Assembly: GCA_020630695.1 (NCBI GenBank)
Contig: JAHDIS010000040.1
Span: 1-38,247, forward strand
Direction: 5' to 3'
Length of the DNA stretch: 38,247 nucleotides
Source: Paracoccaceae bacterium
GTDB lineage: Bacteria; Pseudomonadota; Alphaproteobacteria; Rhodobacterales; Rhodobacteraceae
The notes beneath the pieces are model-generated. The model was not told the origin of the DNA and searched no databases. It was given only the letters and a program-made list of their open reading frames with translations. Shown one piece after another: positions 32,913 to 38,247 of this stretch. The translations under genes and the position numbers were made by a program. The number at the start of each line of letters is the position of its first letter. The first letter of the stretch is position 1.

Positions 32913-35192
32913 CTAAACCTCCTCCAATTGGGATGACCCGTCCGGCTGCTGCGCCGAAGGCGCATCCAGCGGTAGACGGATCACCGCCATCGCGCCCACA
33001 TGGGCGTCTGGTTCAAAAGGCGGCGCGTCTTCCAGCGTCAGACTGCCGCCATGTTCCTCGATAATCTTTTTGACGATTGGCAGGCCCAACCCGGTGCCTT
33101 CGCCACGTGTGGTCACATAAGGCTCGAACAGGCGGGCCCGGTCCTCGGGCAGGCCGATCCCGTTGTCCATGATCCGGATCTCCACCTTGTCATCGACGAT
33201 CTCAGCACTGACGTGGATCTGCGGATCGTGACCTTCAGGGGCGCCTTTTTCCTGAAGCGTTTCAATCGCTTCTCCCGCATTCTTGATCAGATTAGTGAAG
33301 GCCTGACCAATCATTGTCGCATCCAATTCGGCGGGCATTGCCTGTGCCGCGATCTTGGTAACAAAGCGCACATTCGGCTGACCTGCATCCTGCAACAAGA
33401 CAGCCCCGCGCAGCAGATCGCCCAGATCTTCTGGCTTGCGTTCGGGTTCGGGCATACGGGCAAATTTCGAGAACTCATCGACAATGCGGCGCAAATCGCC
33501 TGTCTGCCGCACGATCACTCCAGTCATATCCTCCAACTGGGCCGCATCGTCTTCCTCCAACACGCGCGAAAACTTGCGCTTGATGCGCTCGGCGGACAGT
33601 TGGATCGGTGTCAGTGGGTTCTTGATCTCATGAGCAATTCGGCGGGCAACATCACCCCACGCGGCCATGCGCTGCGCACTGACAAGATCGGTCACATCAT
33701 CAAAAGCGACCACGAAGCCTTCGAGGCTGCGGTCATCCCGGCGTCTGGTGGCAACGCGCACCAACAGGTTTTCCAAGCGGCCTTCGCGCGACACCTTGAT
33801 TTCTTCCTGAGCACTCTCCTGACCACTGCTGCGCAGGCGTTCAAACAAGGGGCCAAATTCAGGCACCGCAACGTGGATCGGAACGGATTCGCGGGTTTCA
33901 TGCCAACCCAGCAAGCGTTCGGCGGAACGGTTGACGAAGGTCACTTTGCCGCCTGCGTCCAAGCCGACAACACCCGATGTGACCGACGTCAGAACCGAGT
34001 CGAACAGGCGTTGGCGCCGTTCAATCTGGCGGGTGTTTTCCAAAAGGGTCTCGCGCTGCCCCTTGAGCTGCCGGGTCATCTGGTTGAAGTACCGCCCCAG
34101 CATCGAGATTTCGTCATCACCCTCTTCTTCGGGCACCTGCACGTCCAGATCGCCCGAACCAACCCGCTGTGCCGCGCCAGCCAAACGCCCAACGGGTCGC
34201 GACAGACGTTCCGCAAACCACAAACCGGCCCATGTCGCCGCGAGGATGAGCAGCACGGCAAAGCCAAGGTAAAGCAAAGCAAAGTCAAACAGTCGCCTGC
34301 CGCGTTCGCTTTCCTGCTGCTGATAGAACCGAGCGGTTTCCTGTGTTTCATCCAGCAAGGACAGCAAACGGCCATCGACGTTGCGGCTGACATAGAGATA
34401 GCGGTCGGCAAATGCCACCAGGGGCACCAGAGCGCGGAATTCATCATTTTCCCAATCCGCGATAACCGTGATGCCCGTCGCGTCCGCCGTAGCGAAATCG
34501 TCCGGTGATGGGCGTTCGAAGTCAAACAGATAGGACCGTTCCCCGCGTGCGCGAATTTCGCCAGCGCCGTCAATCACATAGGCTTCACGCAGGCCGCGCT
34601 GGATCTGGGCCTGACCCTGCCCCAGAATTTGCCGCAGATCGCCTCCGTCCATCGCCAGACTGACGCGCCGAGAGGCATTCAAAAACCCGGCCAGCGCCTG
34701 AGCATCCTGCTCAAGCCCTTCACGCTGCTCTTCTTCGTAGGCCTCGGCCGCTGTCAAAGAGGCTCCGACCACGTTCTGCACGCGGCTGGAAAACCATGTC
34801 TCGAGACCAATGTTGATGGTTAGCACCGCGAACACCGCAACCGTGATGGTCGGCAGCAACGCCATAACCGTAAAGGCCCCGGTCAGACGCAGGTGCAAAC
34901 GCGATCCCGCGGATTGGGCACGTCGCTCGGCCACCATGCGCGCAACGCGGGCCAAAACCAACGCGGCAAGAAACAGCACATAAACGAGATCGGCCAGCAG
35001 CACCAAACGCAGGCTCAGCACGCCAGCCGAGCTATCCAGCGGCCCCAGAACAAGGAAGGTGGCAACAGCAAGGATCGGACCAAGCGCAACCAGCGCGAGT
35101 GTCATCGCGTTCTGCACCCGTCTTTGCCGCCGCAAACGGCTTATACGAGCCCAAGTCATGGTGCGCGCTGCAGTGCGTGCTCCTGTGGCCAC
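32913..35192 (-). CDS. ntrY: Nitrogen regulation sensor histidine kinase NtrY
   Basis: A large membrane sensor kinase of 759 residues. It has three N-terminal helices (about 30-50, 63-83 and 104-128), an extracytoplasmic region, a fourth helix (about 308-328), HAMP (330-385), PAS (about 395-510), HisKA with the phosphorylated His in [11 protein letters not shown], and the HATPase domain with N box FTNLIKNAGEA, G1 MDNGIGLP and G2 GTGLGLPIV. This is the complete NtrY design. I choose the GTG at 35192 because GAGGA precedes it by 6-7 nt; the ATG at 35159 lacks a Shine-Dalgarno. The gene is separated from ntrC by 122 bp containing two inverted repeats, so ntrYX may have its own promoter. Confidence 0.95.
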   Translation of the reverse strand: MATGARTAARTMTWARISRLRRQRRVQNAMTLALVALGPILAVATFLVLGPLDSSAGVLSLRLVLLADLVYVLFLAALVLARVARMVAERRAQSAGSRLHLRLTGAFTVMALLPTITVAVFAVLTINIGLETWFSSRVQNVVGASLTAAEAYEEEQREGLEQDAQALAGFLNASRRVSLAMDGGDLRQILGQGQAQIQRGLREAYVIDGAGEIRARGERSYLFDFERPSPDDFATADATGITVIADWENDEFRALVPLVAFADRYLYVSRNVDGRLLSLLDETQETARFYQQQESERGRRLFDFALLYLGFAVLLILAATWAGLWFAERLSRPVGRLAGAAQRVGSGDLDVQVPEEEGDDEISMLGRYFNQMTRQLKGQRETLLENTRQIERRQRLFDSVLTSVTSGVVGLDAGGKVTFVNRSAERLLGWHETRESVPIHVAVPEFGPLFERLRSSGQESAQEEIKVSREGRLENLLVRVATRRRDDRSLEGFVVAFDDVTDLVSAQRMAAWGDVARRIAHEIKNPLTPIQLSAERIKRKFSRVLEEDDAAQLEDMTGVIVRQTGDLRRIVDEFSKFARMPEPERKPEDLGDLLRGAVLLQDAGQPNVRFVTKIAAQAMPAELDATMIGQAFTNLIKNAGEAIETLQEKGAPEGHDPQIHVSAEIVDDKVEIRIMDNGIGLPEDRARLFEPYVTTRGEGTGLGLPIVKKIIEEHGGSLTLEDAPPFEPDAHVGAMAVIRLPLDAPSAQQPDGSSQLEEV

Positions 35193-35212
35193 AGCCCATC
35201 CTCGCCTTGATG

Positions 35213-35258
35213 TGTCGCCTCAAAGCGACAACCGCCATATCTTGTGGTCTGCCAGACC
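35213..35258 (-). promoter_or_regulatory. Two inverted repeats in the ntrY leader
   Basis: TGTCGC-N6-GCGACA (35213-35230) and GGTCTG-C-CAGACC (35246-35258) lie 21-66 bp upstream of the ntrY start. They could be binding sites for NtrC/NtrX or leader hairpins. Neither matches a motif I can name with confidence. Confidence 0.4.
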
Positions 35259-35294
35259 GTTTTCGCTGGGATAGCCCAAAAGCGAAGCGGTCGC

Positions 35295-35310
35295 GCCACA
35301 GTTATGTGGC
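35295..35310 (-). terminator. Hairpin just after the ntrC stop
   Basis: GCCACA-GTTA-TGTGGC (35295-35310) begins 5 bp after the ntrC stop. Downstream on the minus strand a small GCGA/TCGC stem is followed by TTTT. Partial termination between ntrC and ntrYX is likely rather than a strong stop. Confidence 0.4.
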
Positions 35311-35314
35311 CGTT

Positions 35315-36688
35315 TTACATCAATTTGCGGCGGCGTGTCACGCGAATATCCAGCTCGGTGATCTTTTTGCGCAAAGTATTGCGGTTGATTCCGAGCAAAT
35401 CGGCACATTTAGCCTGATTTCCACCCGTCGCCTCTAGGGCGATTTCGATCAACGGCACCTCGACTTCACGGATGATGCGGCCATGCAGGCCCGGAGGTGG
35501 CAAAATTGCGCCGTGCAAATCGAAATAGCGGCGCAGGTGACGGGCAACCGAAGCGCCCAGCTTTTCGCTGTCCCCGCCTCGCAGAACAGGGCCGGTTTCT
35601 GGCTGGTTACCAAGCACTGCTTCAACTTCGGACCGGGCAATTTCGTCAGCCCGCGCGGTCAGACACAAACGGCGCACTGCATTCTCCAACTGCCGGACAT
35701 TGCCCGGCCAGCTGTAAACACGGAATAACTCTTCGGCCTGTGCCGACAGCCATCGCTTTGGGGCACCTTCTTTTTCAGACCGCAGCATGAAATGTTCGGT
35801 CAGTAATTTGATGTCTTCAACGCGTTCGCGCAGAGAAGGCACCGACAACGCCGCGCCGTCCATGCGATAGAACAGATCCTGCCGAACCAGCTTTTCTTCC
35901 ATCAGGCGCCCGGGATCATACTGCGACGTAGCCATAAAGCGCGGCACATGATCACCCGGCACATCCATCATGCGCACAATCCGCGCCTGTACCTCGTCAG
36001 AAATGTCGGCGATTTCGTCAATCAGCAGCGTGCCGCCCTTGACCCGCGCCAGCACCTTGGCGGGGCCCTCCAGATCGGCCAGATCAGCCGCTGTTACCGA
36101 TACGAACGGCAGCGTGCGACGATCAGAAAAGTCGTGCAGAGCGCGGGCGATCAGGCTTTTGCCTGTACCCGACTCGCCGGTGATTAGCACCGGAAGATCA
36201 GTGTTCATTACACGGGCCATCAAACGATAGAGCGCCTGCATGACCGGTGTTTTGCCCACCAGTGGCAATTCTTCCGGCTCGTCCGCGCCACCGACAACCG
36301 GATCATCGCGGCGCGGAACACGTTGCCGCGAATCCAGCGCCCGTGCGGTGCGCTTCATCAGATCGGGCAAATCGAACGGTTTTGGCAGATAGTCGTAGGC
36401 TTCTGCCTCTGCGGCCTGAATGGCTGTCATGATCGTGTTTTGCGCAGAGATCACGATCACCGGCAGATCCGGGCGGTCCTCGGAAATCTTGGGCAGCATC
36501 TCCAGCCCGTTTCCGTCAGGCATCATCACGTCCGAGATCACGACGTCGCCTTTGCCCTCGCCCACCCAACGCATCAGCGTCGTCAGCGAAGAGGTTGCAT
36601 GCACCTTGCAGCCCGCGCGTGTCAGCGCCTGGGTCAAAACTGTGCGGATCGTACGGTCGTCATCGGCGACAAGAACAGTGCCATCCAT
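35315..36688 (-). CDS. ntrC: Nitrogen regulation response regulator NtrC, GAFTGA-less type
   Basis: The response regulator of NtrB, 457 residues. Receiver: DDD (9-11), Asp53 in ISDVMMPDG, Lys in LPKPF. AAA+ domain: Walker A GESGTGKS, Walker [11 protein letters not shown], and [17 protein letters not shown]-terminal Fis-type helix-turn-helix: [20 protein letters not shown]. Between [14 protein letters not shown] and the Walker B region about 25 residues that normally hold GAFTGA are absent. Rhodobacter capsulatus NtrC has the same loss and is known to activate the sigma-70 enzyme instead of sigma-54. The ATG at 36688 lies 3 bp after the ntrB stop. It controls nitrogen assimilation genes under nitrogen limitation. 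Confidence 0.96.
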   Translation of the reverse strand: MDGTVLVADDDRTIRTVLTQALTRAGCKVHATSSLTTLMRWVGEGKGDVVISDVMMPDGNGLEMLPKISEDRPDLPVIVISAQNTIMTAIQAAEAEAYDYLPKPFDLPDLMKRTARALDSRQRVPRRDDPVVGGADEPEELPLVGKTPVMQALYRLMARVMNTDLPVLITGESGTGKSLIARALHDFSDRRTLPFVSVTAADLADLEGPAKVLARVKGGTLLIDEIADISDEVQARIVRMMDVPGDHVPRFMATSQYDPGRLMEEKLVRQDLFYRMDGAALSVPSLRERVEDIKLLTEHFMLRSEKEGAPKRWLSAQAEELFRVYSWPGNVRQLENAVRRLCLTARADEIARSEVEAVLGNQPETGPVLRGGDSEKLGASVARHLRRYFDLHGAILPPPGLHGRIIREVEVPLIEIALEATGGNQAKCADLLGINRNTLRKKITELDIRVTRRRKLM

Positions 36689-36691
36689 AAC

Positions 36692-37774
36692 TCAACTCTC
36701 CTCTTTGGCAGGTGTTGCCCGCGGCAACGAAATTCGAAAAACAGTGCGTCCGGGAATACTGTCGACGGAAATCCAGCCGTCGTGGTCCGAGATAATCTTG
36801 CTGACCAGTGCCAGCCCCAATCCGGTTCCGTTTTCACGGCCCGAAACAAAGGGATCAAAAATGTCGCCCTTGATGTCATCCGGCAAACCGGGGCCGTCAT
36901 CGATCACTTCGATCTGCAACGGCAGCGACTGACCAGAGCCATCGGCACGCCGCAGGCGGAAACTGTGTTCGTAGTAGGTGTGCAGCCTGATGGTGCCCCC
37001 GGTGATCGGGTCGGCGGCTTCGGCGGCGTTCTTGAGCAGGTTCAGAATGACCTGCAACAGCTTGTCCGGATCGCCCATCGCCATGGGCAGTGAGGGATCG
37101 TAATCCTCGACAATCTTCATATGCGCCCCGGCACCCAGCAAGGTCGAGCGGCGCGCGCGGTCCAACACGTCATGCACATTGACCTCGGTGCGTTCGGGTG
37201 TCGACAGGTTGCCAAACTGCTCAACCTGTTCGAGCAGCTTCACGATGCGCCGGCTTTCGGCGACGATCAGATCGGTCAGCTCCAGATCATCTGCGGACAG
37301 GTTCATGCTGAGCAATTGCGCAGCCCCGGTTATGCCTGCCAGCGGGTTCTTGATTTCATGGGCCAGCATTTCCGCCATGCCGATTGCCGATTTTGCAGCA
37401 GATTTCACCGAATGGCTTTGGGTCATACGCCCGGCCAGTTCACGGGGCGAAATCAGCAGGATCATCTGACCACCGCTGCCTTGAACCGGTGCAATCGAAA
37501 GATTGCAGATCAGCGGTGCCCGCGAACCTGAGCCCACGTCCACATCGTTTACAAACAGCGGCGTGCCATGGTCGCGCGCCCGGGCAAGGCTTTCTTCCAG
37601 AGGCGCATCAACGGCGATCCGGTCCCATACGGGCTGCCCTTCAAGCCATTTTGCCGAGGTGTTCAGAAATCCTTCGGCGGCTGAATTGGCATCGAGAATG
37701 GTTTCATCCGGCGCAATCAGAATGGCCGGAACCGGCAGCGAAGACCACAGCTGCATATCCTGTTCTTCGGTCAT
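36692..37774 (-). CDS. ntrB: Nitrogen regulation sensor kinase NtrB
   Basis: A cytoplasmic histidine kinase/phosphatase of 360 residues that acts on NtrC under control of PII. It has an N-terminal PAS domain (about 8-110), the HisKA region with His139 in [12 protein letters not shown], the N box [10 protein letters not shown]1 DDGPGLP and G2 [11 protein letters not shown]. No membrane helices are present, as expected. The start overlaps the dusB stop as ATGA and the gene is followed 3 bp later by ntrC, so dusB-ntrB-ntrC form one operon, the classic nifR3-ntrBC arrangement of Rhodobacteraceae and rhizobia. Confidence 0.96.
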   Translation of the reverse strand: MTEEQDMQLWSSLPVPAILIAPDETILDANSAAEGFLNTSAKWLEGQPVWDRIAVDAPLEESLARARDHGTPLFVNDVDVGSGSRAPLICNLSIAPVQGSGGQMILLISPRELAGRMTQSHSVKSAAKSAIGMAEMLAHEIKNPLAGITGAAQLLSMNLSADDLELTDLIVAESRRIVKLLEQVEQFGNLSTPERTEVNVHDVLDRARRSTLLGAGAHMKIVEDYDPSLPMAMGDPDKLLQVILNLLKNAAEAADPITGGTIRLHTYYEHSFRLRRADGSGQSLPLQIEVIDDGPGLPDDIKGDIFDPFVSGRENGTGLGLALVSKIISDHDGWISVDSIPGRTVFRISLPRATPAKEES

Positions 37775-38247
37775 GCTGCCACAGCCCCCGGATCCCGTTC
37801 CGCCAGAGCATCCGGCAGCAAAGCCAGTACATGGCTAGTGTCCTTTTCGGTCAGGATACGCCCGCGCAAGGCCTTTTCCGTGCCTGCACGGTCCATGTAC
37901 CACCCCAAATGCTTGCGGGCGACGCGTCCACCCAGAACCTTGCCGTAAAAGCGCAGCATCGCTTCGTAGTGGCCTGACACCATATCGGTCAAAGCTGCCC
38001 CGGTCGGCACTTTTGGCGCAGGTGTTCCATAAAGCTCGGCTGCGACTTCGGCCAGTTTCCAGGGCGCCCCCTGTGCCCCTCGGCCAATCATGACCCCATC
38101 GGCCCCGGACGCCCTGAGCGCCGCCTGCGCCGTGTCGGCATCAACTATATCGCCATTGGCCACCACGGGGATGTTCACGGCCTCTTTGACGGCGCGGATT
38201 GCGCCCCAATCGGCCTGCCCCTTATAGAACTGACAGCGGGTGCGTCC
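37771..38247 (-). CDS. dusB: tRNA-dihydrouridine synthase B, 3' part only
   Basis: The C-terminal 158 residues of the flavin enzyme that reduces specific uridines in tRNA (formerly nifR3). The N-terminal half lies beyond the window. Visible parts are [14 protein letters not shown] at the edge, [11 protein letters not shown], the FMN phosphate-binding [16 protein letters not shown], and the helical tail [10 protein letters not shown]...RKHLGWYM. The fragment is in frame to the last base of the window. It overlaps ntrB by 4 bp. The usual catalytic Cys is upstream of the visible part. Confidence 0.95.
   Translation of the reverse strand, partial: GRTRCQFYKGQADWGAIRAVKEAVNIPVVANGDIVDADTAQAALRASGADGVMIGRGAQGAPWKLAEVAAELYGTPAPKVPTGAALTDMVSGHYEAMLRFYGKVLGGRVARKHLGWYMDRAGTEKALRGRILTEKDTSHVLALLPDALAERDPGAVAA

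Overview
This window looks like chromosomal DNA from a marine-type alphaproteobacterium of the Rhodobacteraceae (Roseobacter group). The evidence is the dusB-ntrB-ntrC-ntrY-ntrX order, an NtrC without a GAFTGA loop (as in Rhodobacter capsulatus), the ccmABCDG block, DUF3422, DUF6314 and DUF1223 family proteins, short intergenic gaps and moderately high GC. I saw no rRNA, tRNA, CRISPR array, insertion sequence or prophage gene. The family and species assignment is inferred from gene content, not from a search.

Layout. At 1-2160 lie a possible start of an off-window gene, a DxD glycosyltransferase-like protein and rsgA. From 2210 to 13226 is a peptide / N-acyl amino acid block. A minus-strand run encodes a fused DppD-DppF-type ATPase, an endonuclease/exonuclease/phosphatase-fold lipoprotein, ArgE, a FAD-dependent amino acid oxidoreductase and an M20D amidohydrolase. 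A divergent plus-strand run encodes the solute-binding protein, a 63-residue ORF resembling only the permease N-terminus, and the two permeases. From 13445 to 17735 are a YeeE/YedE sulfur transporter and several poorly characterised proteins: DUF3422, DUF6314, a small membrane protein, and a secreted protein whose C-terminal region strongly resembles the pVHL beta domain.

From 17905 to 25242 are purB, a large membrane protein with a 45-residue repeat, two small secreted proteins that share a Cys motif, an orphan FliG homologue with a near-consensus CtrA box upstream, an LpxL/HtrB-type acyltransferase and a DUF1223 thioredoxin-like protein. From 25519 to 28286 is aconitase with tandem terminators. 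From 28447 to 31383 are a 49-residue secreted peptide and the cytochrome c maturation operon ccmABCDG. From 31452 to the end is the nitrogen control locus dusB (partial)-ntrB-ntrC and ntrY-ntrX.

How the parts work together. The transporter block would import peptides or acylated amino acids, and the two M20 hydrolases plus the flavoenzyme would release and oxidise amino acids. The Ntr two-component pairs at the other end sense nitrogen status. Ccm, aconitase, purB and rsgA are housekeeping. The accessory interest lies in the VHL-like secreted protein, the permease-fragment ORF, the repeat protein and the orphan fliG neighbourhood.
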